Source: Roseovarius sp. Pro17 (lineage in GTDB: Bacteria > Pseudomonadota > Alphaproteobacteria > Rhodobacterales > Rhodobacteraceae). From it: a stretch of DNA of 64,000 bases. Each line of letters opens with the position of its first letter. The first letter of the stretch is position 1. The notes beneath the pieces were generated by a model. The model searched no databases and was not told where the DNA came from. It was given only the letters and a program-made list of their open reading frames with translations. Both the position numbers and the translations under genes were made by a program. Where the stretch lies: contig NZ_CP141179.1 of NCBI RefSeq assembly GCF_035599575.1, positions 186,001-250,000 of the forward strand. Reading direction: 5' to 3'. This document shows positions 8,530 through 20,390 of the stretch, in pieces.

Positions 8530-10283
8530 CTACATGAAATCCCGCTCATAAACCCGCCCGCGTGCGAGCCCGATCCGCATCGCGGGCGTTTTCTTGTCAT
8601 CGCCCGGATCGCACCAGTTGTGGTAGAATCGGTATATCTGCACCATCTTGGCCATCACCTCCGGCTTATAGAGATACTGCTTGTCCCAAGTGCGGCCGAC
8701 ATTCCCGCTGGAAATGGACGGTCGAGAGGCGAAGCGGACATTGGAACGGAACTTGTGGAAGTAGGAACCCACGCTCCGCAGGGTCGCGCGACGGATCAGG
8801 CGTGCTGCCGACATCGCATCGCGTCCAGGCCGCCAGGTCGGCACCTTCACCACCTTGTTCGGCTCGGATTTCCTCGAGAACGGAAAACGGGCGCCGAGAT
8901 TCAGCGGCCATCCCATCACCTGGATTGACAGCGCGAAATCGACAGCCGGGCATAGTCTTTGTCGGATAGCTGCCGGATCTGGTTTATGAGCATCCCGGAG
9001 ACCCCCGATAGCAGTGCCTGCCCTGCCGCGACGGTGTAGTTGCGCATATCGTTGGTCATCTCCTTATCGAAGCTGACAACCGCGATCTCGGCTTTGCGCT
9101 GACATATCTCTTCGACAAATGCCGCCTGAAACGCCTGCTGCAAGCCGCGGTCGTCATCCATCACCATCAGGAGCGGCACATCGGCCCCGGAAAGCATCTG
9201 CTGGACCCGAAGAGCGTGGGCATACTGGAGGATGTCATAGCGCACCAGGACGCCCTGGTGGGGCAGCTGGTAGAGTTCGATCTCCTGCACCTTCTGCCGT
9301 TTCTTGAGGCGCACGAGGTAGTCTTGGAACTCGGTCTTCGTCCAGATGCGCGCATGTTGGCGGAACGCGACCGAGAGGCTCTCCTCGTTGGCCGCGAGGG
9401 CCTGCTCCTCGGCTTGATCCATCGTCATCGTGGGGTCGAACTGGAACGCTGCCTCCATGATGAACCCGGAGCGGTGATGTGCCGTGCAGAGATGTTGGAC
9501 CGCCACCGGTGTCCGCTTGCGCTTTGTCGGCCAGTTCAGCATCAGCGTCTGGCTGTCCGTGGCGAACCGTGAGCCGACCTCCCGGAAATCAACCCGAGAG
9601 AAATCCTCACGCTGGGCGATGAATCCCTGGATCTGGTCGTGGAAGAAGTCGATCTTGCCGTAGAGATCGCGGTAGGAGGTGTCGGTAATTTTGCAGATCT
9701 TCGACAACGACACCTCGTTGCACAGCATCTGGAAGATCACCCGGTTCTTGTCGCTTCGCAGATGCCGGCGCGCCGGCTGGCCGATCAAGAAGGTCTTCGA
9801 GCACAGACGGCACTGGAAGCGCGGATCGCCATTCGCCGTCTTGCTGAACCGCCGGTAGAACTCGGGATGCGCCTCGGGCGCCATCCCCTGCGCGAAGCAT
9901 CCCGGCGTCTTGCAGGAAGGCACGGTTGGATCGTGCTCTTGCAAATGCTTGAGGCGTTGGTTTTCTTCGGTAATCGCGCAGTTATTCTTGATCCGCGAGG
10001 ACTTGTTGCAGGTTGGGCATTGAAAGAACTCTTCGTGCTTCGTGCTTCGTGCTTCGTGCTTCGTGCTTCGTGCTTCGTGCTTCGTGCCTTTGACCTCGCC
10101 TCGCAGGACGTCCGGCGGTGCCGGTGGTTCTCCACCTGGCCTTTTGAACGGGTCCGGATGCACACCGAAGCTGCCGCACGCGGGGTTGCGGCAAAAGTTT
10201 AGGTCGAGCCCCCCGAAGGCTTCGGGACACCTCCGCTCCAGAGGCGGATTTTCTGTCGAAGATATTTTCGAGACAAAACTCAC
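8530..10283 (-). pseudogene. Transposase-like zinc-ribbon protein, frameshifted, containing a 7-bp repeat array
   Basis: The gene starts at GTG 10283 behind a GGGAGAG ribosome site. The first zinc ribbon begins CRNPACGSFGV. A KHEARST heptapeptide repeat follows, encoded by 10031-10086. A second ribbon (FQCPTCNKSSRIKNN, then CKTPGC) and a third (FQCRLCSKTF) lead into a helix-turn-helix-like segment. The next part, with FATDSQTLML and LLMVMDDDRGL, could be an RNase-H-like DDE core. After residue 455 the frame stops at 8916, but the next frame continues the protein (MGWPLNLGARFPF to VYERDFM) to 8530, so one base appears to be missing near 8925-8950. I read it as a decaying transposase; I found no terminal inverted repeats or target duplication. 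Another DNA-binding function is not excluded. Confidence 0.6.
10031..10086. repeat. Eight perfect tandem copies of a 7-bp unit (CTTCGTG)
   Basis: The 56 bases are eight exact copies of CTTCGTG on the plus strand (CACGAAG on the coding minus strand), with no variants. Because 7 is not a multiple of 3, gain or loss of one unit shifts the frame of the surrounding gene. Because 7 and 3 share no factor, every frame reads the same heptapeptide (KHEARST), so the array itself has no stop in any minus-strand frame. With eight copies the zinc ribbons on either side are in the same frame; that also holds at 2, 5 or 11 copies. Confidence 0.95.
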
Positions 10284-10716
10284 CTGATCTCTCCCTCTGA
10301 GAATGCGTCAAGTGTCTTGTCTGGAAAGGAATGTTGGCCACAGTGCGGCCAACAGAACCAATTATTTCAACATTTGCCGTAAGGGGCTGGGGTGCATGGC
10401 AGGTGCAGAGCGGGACGTGCGAGGCCTAGGTTTAGCGCAAACATCGCCAGAGTGCCCCGGTGCCAGAATCGCCAACCGACCCACGGCGCGCATATTTTTT
10501 CGCCTCAAAATGCTGCACAATGCGCCTCACCCTGATTACAGGTTTGAAAACAAAGCCATTTCTCAGCCATTCGCGCGGCGCATAGCAACTTGCCGGATAC
10601 CGATTGCTCTGCTAGACCCACGCCGGATTACAGTGATAAGAGTAACTGAATGCTCGCCAACGCCCCTCAGATGCAGCCGCGTCTGTCGCAGGGGCCTAAT
10701 TGTCGAAAGGGTGGAC
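10284..10716. other. Intergenic region upstream of the ATP synthase operon
   Basis: This 433-bp stretch separates the transposase-like gene from atpH and is more AT-rich than its neighbours in places. It should hold the atp promoter, but I see no convincing -35/-10 pair. An inverted repeat at 10332-10354 is the only clear structure. The atpH frame is open across it, but that upstream part does not resemble ATP synthase sequence. Confidence 0.6.
10332..10354. repeat. 8-bp inverted repeat with a 7-nt spacer
   Basis: TGTTGGCC (10332-10339) is repeated in inverse as GGCCAACA (10347-10354). No T-tract follows on either strand, so an operator or a mobile-element remnant is more likely than a terminator. 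It lies about 50 bp upstream of the transposase-like gene start and about 360 bp upstream of atpH. Confidence 0.5.
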
Positions 10717-11277
10717 GTGTCCGAACCAGCTTCGATCTCCTCGGGTATCGCCGAACGCTATGCGACCGCGATCTTTGAGATTGCCCAAGAAAGCAAACGC
10801 CTGCCCAAGCTGGAGGCCGGCGTAGATTCACTGGCCGAGGCGCTGGATGTCAGCGACGACCTGCGCGCCATGATCGCCAGCCCCATTATCAGCCGCGCCG
10901 AACAGGCTAGCGCCATGTCGGCCATCTCGGATCATCTAAAGCTGACTCCGGAACTGTCGCGCGGCCTTGGCCTGATGGCACAGAAACGCCGCCTCTTTGC
11001 CGTGCCTCAGTTGATCGCGCAGCTGCGCGCGCTGATTGCCGACAATAAGGGCGAGGTTCGGGCCGACGTCACCAGCGCCAAGGCACTGACCAAGACGCAG
11101 TCGGACAAACTCATCAAGACGCTCAAGGCCAATATCGGCAAGGACGTCAAGATCAATGCGACCGTTGATGAAAGCATCATCGGCGGTCTTATCGTCAAAG
11201 TAGGCTCGAAGATGATCGACACGTCGATCCGCTCCAAGCTTGCCTCCCTCCAGAATTCAATGAAAGAGGTCGGATAA
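10717..11277 (+). CDS. atpH: ATP synthase F1 delta subunit
   Basis: The product has 186 residues and starts SEPASISSGIAERYATAIFE, the usual alphaproteobacterial N-terminus. The C-terminal segment (GGLIVKVGSKMIDTSIRSKL) is the conserved delta/OSCP signature. I chose GTG 10717 because GAAAGG lies 6 bases upstream; another GTG at 10711 directly abuts that site. Delta links the F1 head to the peripheral stalk of the membrane Fo part. It is the first gene of atpHAGDC; atpA begins immediately after its stop codon. The Fo genes are not here, as usual in this group. Confidence 0.95.
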   Translation: MSEPASISSGIAERYATAIFEIAQESKRLPKLEAGVDSLAEALDVSDDLRAMIASPIISRAEQASAMSAISDHLKLTPELSRGLGLMAQKRRLFAVPQLIAQLRALIADNKGEVRADVTSAKALTKTQSDKLIKTLKANIGKDVKINATVDESIIGGLIVKVGSKMIDTSIRSKLASLQNSMKEVG

Positions 11278-12816
<1,539 letters not shown>

Positions 12817-12818
12817 TC

Positions 12819-12932
12819 AAAGCGTTTCAACACATTGCTCGGTCACGGCAATATGTTGAAACGCCCATCACGTTTTGATGTTGCGCGCGTTTCGAACCCA
12901 AGTTGTGCCTCAACTCTAATTCGAAACGCTTT
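12819..12932. repeat. Nested inverted repeats between atpA and atpG
   Basis: Four related arms occur in 114 bp. GCGTTTCAACA (12822-12832) pairs with TGTTGAAACGC (12854-12864). GCGTTTCGAA (12887-12896) pairs with TTCGAAACGC (12920-12929). The outermost arms, AAAGCGTTTC (12819-12828) and GAAACGCTTT (12923-12932), also pair. The RNA could form either two adjacent hairpins or one long one. No T-tract follows. It looks like a REP-type element or a processing and stability element inside the operon. Confidence 0.75.
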
Positions 12933-12952
12933 AAGGGAAAGGATGCAGGCAT

Positions 12953-13828
12953 ATGCCAAACCTTAAGGACCTTAAGACACGGATCGCGTCGGTCAAATCG
13001 ACGCGCAAGATCACCAAGGCCATGCAAATGGTCGCCGCAGCAAAGCTGCGCCGTGCGCAAGAGGCTGCCGAGGCCGCGCGGCCCTATACCGAGCGTTTCA
13101 ATGCCGTTATGGGGCGTCTTGCGGCATCGGTCGGCAAGTCCGAAGGTGCACCCCGCCTGCTAAGCGGCACGGGTCAGGACCAGACCTATCTGCTGATTGT
13201 GATGACCTCCGAGCGCGGTCTTTGTGGCGGCTTTAACGCGAACATCGCCAAGCTGGCGAAACAGGACGCGTCCAAGCTGATCGCAGAGGGCAAGACGGTC
13301 AAAATCATGACCGTCGGCAAGAAGGGTCGCGATTCACTGCGCCGTGAATACGGCAAGTATTTCGTGCATCACGTCGACTTTTCCGACGTCAAGCGCATCG
13401 GTTACGGTGATGCGCAGGGCGTGGCGACCGAAGTGCTGAACCGCTTTGATGCGGGTGAGTTCGACGTGGCCAAGATCTACTTCTCGGAGTTCGAGAACGT
13501 GGTTACGCAGATTCCGACAGCACAGCAGATCATCCCGGCCGATTTCGACGCGCCTGAGGATGACGGTGTCGATGCCTTCTACGACTACGAGCCGGACGAG
13601 GCCGCCATTCTGGCCGACCTTCTGCCGCGCGGCGTGGCCACGGCAATCTTTGCCGCTCTGCTGGAAAACGGGGCGTCCGAACAGGGCGCGCGGATGTCCG
13701 CGATGGACAATGCCACCCGCAACGCTGGCGAGATGATCGACAAACTGACCATCCAGTACAACCGCTCGCGTCAGGCTGTGATCACCAACGAGCTGATTGA
13801 AATTATTTCGGGCGCGGAAGCGCTCTAG
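12953..13828 (+). CDS. atpG: ATP synthase F1 gamma subunit
   Basis: The product has 291 residues, normal length. The N-terminal helix begins [20 protein letters not shown] and the C-terminal helix contains [20 protein letters not shown]; these form the antiparallel coiled coil of the rotating shaft. [15 protein letters not shown] is the conserved central-domain motif. Gamma couples proton-driven rotation of the Fo ring to the catalytic changes in the alpha/beta hexamer. AAGGGAAAGG upstream of the ATG supports the start. Confidence 0.97.
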   Translation: MPNLKDLKTRIASVKSTRKITKAMQMVAAAKLRRAQEAAEAARPYTERFNAVMGRLAASVGKSEGAPRLLSGTGQDQTYLLIVMTSERGLCGGFNANIAKLAKQDASKLIAEGKTVKIMTVGKKGRDSLRREYGKYFVHHVDFSDVKRIGYGDAQGVATEVLNRFDAGEFDVAKIYFSEFENVVTQIPTAQQIIPADFDAPEDDGVDAFYDYEPDEAAILADLLPRGVATAIFAALLENGASEQGARMSAMDNATRNAGEMIDKLTIQYNRSRQAVITNELIEIISGAEAL

Positions 13829-15274
<1,446 letters not shown>

Positions 15275-15346
15275 TGATCCTGCCGGACCGCCCCGCGCGG
15301 TCCGGCATTCGGAACACAAACGCCCGCTCAATGAAGGAGGCCATCC

Positions 15347-15772
15347 ATGGCTGACACAGTGCAATTCGATCTGGTATCGCCCGAGCGCCTTCTGACATCG
15401 GTTCAGGCGCGCGAAGTGCAGATTCCCGGTGCCGAGGGCGACCTGACGGCGATGGCCAACCACTCGCCGCTGATCACCACGCTACGTCCCGGAATCGTGC
15501 GCGTCGTATCGGACAAGGGCGAGGAAGAATACGCCGTCACCGGCGGCTTTGCCGAGATTAACGGCGACAGCATCTCGGTTCTGGCCGAGCAGGCCATTCA
15601 TCGCACCGACATGACACAAGAGCATTTCAAGACACTTATCGCTGATGCCAACGAGCGTTTGGAAAAGGCGAGGGAAACCTTCAAGAACGAGCCCGGCCCG
15701 GTCGACGATGCGGCCAAGCTGCTGGCCGACATGGTCGCCATGGGCGATCATATGGGCCTCAGCGCCTATTGA
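15347..15772 (+). CDS. atpC: ATP synthase F1 epsilon subunit
   Basis: The product has 141 residues. An N-terminal beta-sandwich ([23 protein letters not shown] segment, [19 protein letters not shown]) is followed by a C-terminal helical hairpin ([13 protein letters not shown]). Epsilon sits on the gamma shaft and can inhibit ATP hydrolysis. AAGGAGG precedes the ATG. It is the last gene of the operon; a strong terminator follows at 15803. Confidence 0.95.
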   Translation: MADTVQFDLVSPERLLTSVQAREVQIPGAEGDLTAMANHSPLITTLRPGIVRVVSDKGEEEYAVTGGFAEINGDSISVLAEQAIHRTDMTQEHFKTLIADANERLEKARETFKNEPGPVDDAAKLLADMVAMGDHMGLSAY

Positions 15773-15802
15773 TTGCGAATAGCGCCGCAACGGACGAACA
15801 AG

Positions 15803-15830
15803 GGGCCTGCTATCTTGCAGGCCCTTTTTT
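15803..15830 (+). terminator. Rho-independent terminator of the atp operon
   Basis: An 8-bp perfect stem, GGGCCTGC (15803-15810) with GCAGGCCC (15817-15824), encloses a 6-nt loop and is followed by six T. It lies 30 bp after the atpC stop. Confidence 0.92.
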
Positions 15831-15917
15831 GTCGAAGATCGTATTTTTGGTAAAGTTGATGTGTAAGGCTGTGCATCGGATTGCGAGCATTAACCCACGG
15901 ACAACGATTGAGCTGGT

Positions 15918-16268
15918 ATGAAACGTATCGACACAAAACTCATGGGAATCGATCAGGGCGAGGCCGTCCTCTTCTCGGAATATGAACAGGGCGGTGACAT
16001 GTGGACTGGCAGGGGCGATCGCATGCGCCGCCAGCTCGTCCGCTTTACCGAGCGGTTTAGCAGCCCGCCCGCCGTGCATTGCTCGCTTTCGATGTGGGAC
16101 ATCGACAGCGCCACCAACGGGCGTGTCGAAGTCAGCGCAGAGGAAATCACCGAGGGCGGCTTTCAGGTGGTGTTCCGCACGTGGGACGACACCCGCATTG
16201 CCCGCGCCCGCGTCCGTTGGATGGCGATTGGTGAGGTGGAAAACGAGGATGACTGGCAACTATACTGA
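15918..16268 (+). CDS. H-type lectin domain protein
   Basis: The product has 116 residues and no signal peptide. The segment from LFSEYEQGGDMWTGRGDR through RFTERFSSPPAVHCSLSMWD to FRTWDDTRIARARVRWMAIG matches my memory of the H-type (discoidin/HPA) lectin fold, a six-stranded beta-sandwich that binds GalNAc-type sugars. In bacteria such domains are often part of surface or phage-related proteins, but this one stands alone. Its position between the atp terminator and a small membrane-protein gene gives no functional clue. Confidence 0.65.
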   Translation: MKRIDTKLMGIDQGEAVLFSEYEQGGDMWTGRGDRMRRQLVRFTERFSSPPAVHCSLSMWDIDSATNGRVEVSAEEITEGGFQVVFRTWDDTRIARARVRWMAIGEVENEDDWQLY

Positions 16269-16443
16269 CAGCGCAGGGCCGGGCCATTGTCCGGACGATG
16301 CTGCCAACCAACCTGCGCCATATCTGCAGCATTCTGATGATCAATCGTACAACATCTTGATTTGAGATACCGGGTTTGGCATCGAGAATACGGGAAATCA
16401 ACCCCATCAACGATTGCCGAAACGACGGCGTGCAGGAGTATAT

Positions 16444-16719
16444 ATGCGAGACTTTTTTATTCGTTCCCTTGAGAAACTGATCGGCGTCATCATCGTCCTC
16501 ATGATCATCGGCGTCCTCGTCGGATTTCTCGGAATCGCATTCGGCGGAAGCTACGGACCATACGGTCAATCCGGGGGGTTCCTCGCCGGTTTGATCTTCC
16601 TCGTCGTCGGCACGATCTATGTCGTCCTGATGGGCGGTTTCATGTATCTGGGCGTGGGAATTTACCAGAACACGCTCCGCACCGCAAACGCGGTCGAGGA
16701 AATGGTCGCCAAGCGATAG
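16444..16719 (+). CDS. Small membrane protein with two helices
   Basis: The product has 91 residues. Two hydrophobic segments are visible: LIGVIIVLMIIGVLVGFLGI near 10-30 and GFLAGLIFLVVGTIYVVLMG near 43-62, joined by a Gly/Tyr-rich loop. The short C-terminal tail is charged. I chose ATG 16444, 5 bases after AGGAG, rather than the ATG ten codons upstream. Family not recognised. The gene converges on prs. Confidence 0.6.
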   Translation: MRDFFIRSLEKLIGVIIVLMIIGVLVGFLGIAFGGSYGPYGQSGGFLAGLIFLVVGTIYVVLMGGFMYLGVGIYQNTLRTANAVEEMVAKR

Positions 16720-16737
16720 ACCGCGATTGACCGGAAA

Positions 16738-16773
16738 GCGCCTTGCCGGACCGTTGGAGGTTCGGCAAGGCGC
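16738..16773. terminator. Hairpin between two convergent genes, possibly a two-way terminator
   Basis: GCGCCTTGCCG (16738-16748) pairs perfectly with CGGCAAGGCGC (16763-16773) across a 14-nt loop. It lies between the plus-strand membrane-protein gene (stop 16719) and prs on the minus strand (stop 16779). Only the minus-strand side has a short T-rich stretch (CTTTCC), so termination of prs is the likelier role. Confidence 0.6.
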
Positions 16774-16778
16774 CCAGA

Positions 16779-17795
16779 TCAATTCCCGAACTGACCCTCA
16801 TAGACCGGCTCCAGCGTCGGCGTCTCGAACAGCGATGATACGCTGGTGCCGTTCCAGATGTTCAGGATCGCCTGCGCAAAAACCGGCGCCGTCGGGATGA
16901 TGCGGATATTTGGCGTGCCCCTGACCGCCTCGGTCGGGGCGATTGTGTCGGTGATGACCATGGACTTCAGCACCGAATTGGTGATCCTCTCGACCGCGGG
17001 GCCGGACATGACGCCGTGTGTCGTATATGCGTGAACCTCAGACGCGCCGTTTTCCATCAGCACTTCGGCGGCCTTGCAGAGCGTTCCGGCGGTGTCACAC
17101 ATATCGTCCACGATGATGCATTTCTTGCCCGCGACATCGCCGATGATCGTCATTTCGGCTACTTCGCCCGCCTTCTCGCGGCGCTTGTCCACGATGCTGA
17201 GGGGCGCGTTGATCCGCTTGGCCAACTCGCGCGCGCGCGCCACGCCGCCCACGTCGGGCGAGACGATCATGACGTCGTCAAGACTGCCCTTGAACTGCTT
17301 CATGATATCGAGCGCAAAGACCGGCGAGGCATAGAGGTTGTCGACCGGGATGTCGAAAAAGCCCTGAATCTGCGCCGCGTGCAGATCCATCGTCAAAACC
17401 CGCTCAATGCCTGCCTCGACCAGCATGTTCGCCACCAGCTTGGCGGAAATGGGGGTGCGCGCCTTGGACCGGCGGTCCTGCCGCGCATAGCCGAAATAGG
17501 GGATCACGGCTGTGATGCGCGCTGCCGAGGACCGGCGCAGCGCGTCGGACATGATCAGCAACTCCATCAGGTTGTCGTTGGCCGGGTTCGACGTGGGCTG
17601 GATGATAAACATATCCTCGCCGCGCACATTTTCGAACACCTCGACGAATATCTCGCCGTCGTTGAACCGTTCGACCCGCGCATCGACGAGGCCGACCGTC
17701 ACGCCCCGGTGCATCGACATACGCCGGGCGATCGCAGTGGCGAGCGGCATGTTGGCGTTGCCCGAGATCAGTTTCGGTTCTGATGTGACTGACAT
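16779..17795 (-). CDS. prs: Ribose-phosphate pyrophosphokinase (PRPP synthetase)
   Basis: The product has 338 residues. It makes PRPP from ribose 5-phosphate and ATP for purine, pyrimidine, histidine and NAD synthesis. Visible signatures are [12 protein letters not shown], the Mg/ATP-binding [14 protein letters not shown], and the PRPP loop [13 protein letters not shown] chose ATG 17795 ([14 protein letters not shown]), the typical N-terminus, with GGGGA nine bases upstream. An ATG five codons earlier and a longer frame to 17912 are less likely; the latter would overlap the divergent gene at 17904. Confidence 0.96.
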   Translation of the reverse strand: MSVTSEPKLISGNANMPLATAIARRMSMHRGVTVGLVDARVERFNDGEIFVEVFENVRGEDMFIIQPTSNPANDNLMELLIMSDALRRSSAARITAVIPYFGYARQDRRSKARTPISAKLVANMLVEAGIERVLTMDLHAAQIQGFFDIPVDNLYASPVFALDIMKQFKGSLDDVMIVSPDVGGVARARELAKRINAPLSIVDKRREKAGEVAEMTIIGDVAGKKCIIVDDMCDTAGTLCKAAEVLMENGASEVHAYTTHGVMSGPAVERITNSVLKSMVITDTIAPTEAVRGTPNIRIIPTAPVFAQAILNIWNGTSVSSLFETPTLEPVYEGQFGN

Positions 17796-17903
17796 GTGAT
17801 GGGTCCCCATACGTGGCTGATTAGGCAGATTCGCGGCGTTGACACCGCTTAACATGCGCGTAGGGTCTGGCAAAGCTGCCCCGGCCCCGGAGACCCCTAA
17901 AAT

Positions 17904-18500
17904 ATGGCACATGTTGATTATTATTTCTCAGTCCTGTCGCCATATGCCTATCTGGCAGGCGACGGGCTGGAACGGATCGCCGAGGCGCGGGGTGCCAGTG
18001 TGGCCTACAAACCCGTTGATTTCAGAGCGCTCATGGCGCGCATGGGCGGCGCGGTCATGCACGAGGCACATCCTGCGCGCGCTGCCTACATGGCGCAGGA
18101 TCTGGCCCGACTTGCGGCGCGGCAGGGCGTGTCGCTAACGCCGCGACCGGCACATTGGCCAACCAATCCCGCACCTGCCGCCTATGCGATCATCGGCGCG
18201 CAGGCGGCGGGCGGCGACACCGGCGCATTGGTGCGCGCGCTCATGCGTGCCTGCTGGGCCGAGGATCGCGACATGGCCGACGGGGATGTGATCCGCGCGT
18301 GCCTCACCACTGCTGGCTTTGATCCGGATTTGGCCGATTCCAGCCTATTGATCGGGGCAGAAACCTACAGCGCCAACAACGAAGAGGCGGCGGAGCGCGG
18401 CGTGATCGGCGTCCCGTTCTACATCACCGACGATGGCGCGGCCTTCTGGGGGCAGGACCGGCTGGAGGATCTGGATCGGCACTTGGCGGGCGCCGCCTGA
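17904..18500 (+). CDS. 2-hydroxychromene-2-carboxylate isomerase family (DsbA/GST-kappa fold)
   Basis: The product has 198 residues. [20 protein letters not shown] is the N-terminal thioredoxin-like segment, with a Ser rather than a CxxC motif, as in glutathione-dependent isomerases and kappa-class GSTs. [12 protein letters not shown] is the cis-Pro loop. Related enzymes isomerise chromene carboxylates in naphthalene breakdown, but no aromatic-degradation genes are near, so the substrate is open. The hydrolase at 18502 starts one base after its stop, so the two are probably co-translated. Confidence 0.82.
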   Translation: MAHVDYYFSVLSPYAYLAGDGLERIAEARGASVAYKPVDFRALMARMGGAVMHEAHPARAAYMAQDLARLAARQGVSLTPRPAHWPTNPAPAAYAIIGAQAAGGDTGALVRALMRACWAEDRDMADGDVIRACLTTAGFDPDLADSSLLIGAETYSANNEEAAERGVIGVPFYITDDGAAFWGQDRLEDLDRHLAGAA

Positions 18501-18501
18501 C

Positions 18502-19314
18502 ATGCCGCGGGGGAACAAGGGTGGATTTCCGACCTACTGGACGACTTTCGGCCAAGGTCCGCGCGCGGCGCTGATGATCCATTGCAGCCTCGCCGAGGCG
18601 GGGATCTGGGGCGGCATGGCGCAGTTTTTGTCCGACGCGCTCTCTATGATCGCCTTTGACCTGCCCGGTCATGGGCGCAGCGGCGACTGGGATTCGCGCG
18701 GCGAGATGAGCGCGGTCTGCACCGGTATCGCGGCGGATTTTGCTTCTGCTTCGGCCCCGATGGACATTATCGGCCACAGCTTTGGCGGGGTCGTCGCGTT
18801 GAAACTGGCGATTGAGCGGCCCGATCTGGTGCGTTCGATCGTCATCATCGAGCCGGTTTTCTTTGCCGTCGCGCTGCGCGCGTATCCCGAGGCCTGCGAC
18901 GAGCATCGTCAGGAACAGTGCGCTTTCAGGGCTGCGTTGGAGGCCGGTGATCTGGAGGCGGCTGCGCGAGGCTTCATCGGTGCATGGGGCGGCGGGCGTC
19001 CGTGGGACAGTTTCAGGCCCGAGGCTCAGGCGCGGATGGCGCAACAGATGCCGCTGATCGCAGCGGCCGGTCCGGCGCTATACGATGATGTCGGCGGGAT
19101 GCTAGAGCCGGGCGTGTTGGAGGCCGTAGATAAGCCCGCCTTGCTGCTTGAGGGCAGCGAGGCACCGACCATCATACCGGCCATCAACAAAGGTCTGGCC
19201 ACGCGACTGCCCAATGCACAGCGCGGCGTGATCGGCGGGGCGGGGCATATGTCGGTCGCGACGCACCCCGAACAAGTCAGCGCGGAGGTGCTGAGGTTCT
19301 TGCAAGAGGTTTGA
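18502..19314 (+). CDS. Alpha/beta hydrolase
   Basis: The product has 270 residues. It shows the nucleophile elbow GHSFGG, an early strand with MIHCSLAEAG in the oxyanion-hole position, FDLPGHGRSGDWD, and a late GAGHMSVATHPE carrying the catalytic His. The substrate cannot be told from sequence. ATG 18502 follows the isomerase stop by one base; the longer upstream frame is not family-like. The gene converges on ltaE. Confidence 0.85.
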   Translation: MPRGNKGGFPTYWTTFGQGPRAALMIHCSLAEAGIWGGMAQFLSDALSMIAFDLPGHGRSGDWDSRGEMSAVCTGIAADFASASAPMDIIGHSFGGVVALKLAIERPDLVRSIVIIEPVFFAVALRAYPEACDEHRQEQCAFRAALEAGDLEAAARGFIGAWGGGRPWDSFRPEAQARMAQQMPLIAAAGPALYDDVGGMLEPGVLEAVDKPALLLEGSEAPTIIPAINKGLATRLPNAQRGVIGGAGHMSVATHPEQVSAEVLRFLQEV

Positions 19315-19349
19315 GACAAGGCGTCTAAGCGCCCCGGCTCGCGCCCGTA

Positions 19350-20390
19350 TCAACCCTTGGCCAGAGCCAGAAATTCGTCGATCATCTCGTGCGTAATCGA
19401 CCAGTCGCAGACGAGGCGCATCATTAGGCGCTCATCTGGGTCGCCCTCGATTTCACCCCATAGGCCATAGATCGCACCCGCGTCGCGCAGGCGCTGGTGC
19501 TGGTGGCGGGGCAGGGTGGCAAAGATCATGTTCGCCTGCGGCTCTTGCACGAACTCCAACGCTGGAACGTCGTGCAGGCCACTGGCCAATCGCGCGGCGT
19601 TGGCGTTGGCCGCGCGCGCCGCCTCCAGCCAGATGCCGCCGTCCAGATAGCCCTGCATCTGGGCCGATAGATAGCGATGTTTGGAAAACAGATGCGCGCC
19701 GCGTTTGCGCCGCAACTCGAATTCCCACGCATGCTTCGGATCAAAGAAGATCACCGCCTCGACCCCCGCACAGCCATTTTTGGTGCCACCAAGGCTAAGC
19801 GCGTCGATGCCGGCCTTCCATGTTATCTCGGCCGGGGTGCAATCCAGCGCGACCAGCGCATTGGCAAAGCGCGCGCCATCCATGAAGGTCGGCAGGCCGT
19901 ATTCGCGCGCGATGCCCGTCAACGCGTGCAGTTCATCCAGCGAATAGATGCGTCCCATTTCGGTGACCTGCGTCAACTGTACTGGGCCGCGCTGGGACGT
20001 ATGCACATCGCCTTTGGTCCACGACTCGATTCGCGCGCGTAGCTGGTCGGCGCTCATCTTGTCGCCGTCACCCACAAGGCTCAGCTTGGCCCCGCCAGTG
20101 TAGAATTCGGGCGCATGGCATTCATCGACGTTGATATGCGCGAGCGGCGTGCAAAACACAGTCTCCCACGGTTGCGCCAACGTCGCCAGCGCCAGCGCAT
20201 TGGCCGCCGTGCCGGTCGCGACGAGGTAAACGGCCGCCTCGGGCGCCTCGAATATCTCGTGGATCTGCGCGCGCACGCTGTCCATGATGGGATCGGTGCC
20301 GTAGCTGGGGTGAAACCCGGTATCGGAAGCCATCATCGCCTGCGCGACGGCAGGATGCATCGGGCCGGAATTGTCGGAGGCAAAATACAT
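19350..20390 (-). CDS. ltaE: Low-specificity L-threonine aldolase
   Basis: The product has 346 residues, a fold-type I PLP enzyme. The PLP lysine lies in SLGGTKNG and the ring-stacking/Asp region in PTFMDGARFANALVALD. Such enzymes cleave L-threonine or L-allo-threonine to glycine and acetaldehyde, linking it to glycine metabolism. Its ATG overlaps the ycgN-like stop by one base (TGATG), so it is the last gene of a ribF, ycgN, ltaE transcript. Confidence 0.93.
   Translation of the reverse strand: MYFASDNSGPMHPAVAQAMMASDTGFHPSYGTDPIMDSVRAQIHEIFEAPEAAVYLVATGTAANALALATLAQPWETVFCTPLAHINVDECHAPEFYTGGAKLSLVGDGDKMSADQLRARIESWTKGDVHTSQRGPVQLTQVTEMGRIYSLDELHALTGIAREYGLPTFMDGARFANALVALDCTPAEITWKAGIDALSLGGTKNGCAGVEAVIFFDPKHAWEFELRRKRGAHLFSKHRYLSAQMQGYLDGGIWLEAARAANANAARLASGLHDVPALEFVQEPQANMIFATLPRHQHQRLRDAGAIYGLWGEIEGDPDERLMMRLVCDWSITHEMIDEFLALAKG

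Noticed and set aside
10031..10086. CRISPR array
   Set aside because: The units are 7 bp and contiguous, without spacers, and there are no cas genes.
10303..10716. Extended N-terminus of AtpH
   Set aside because: The frame is open upstream of 10717, but family members start at the SEPASISSGIAERY segment and a ribosome site lies directly before it.
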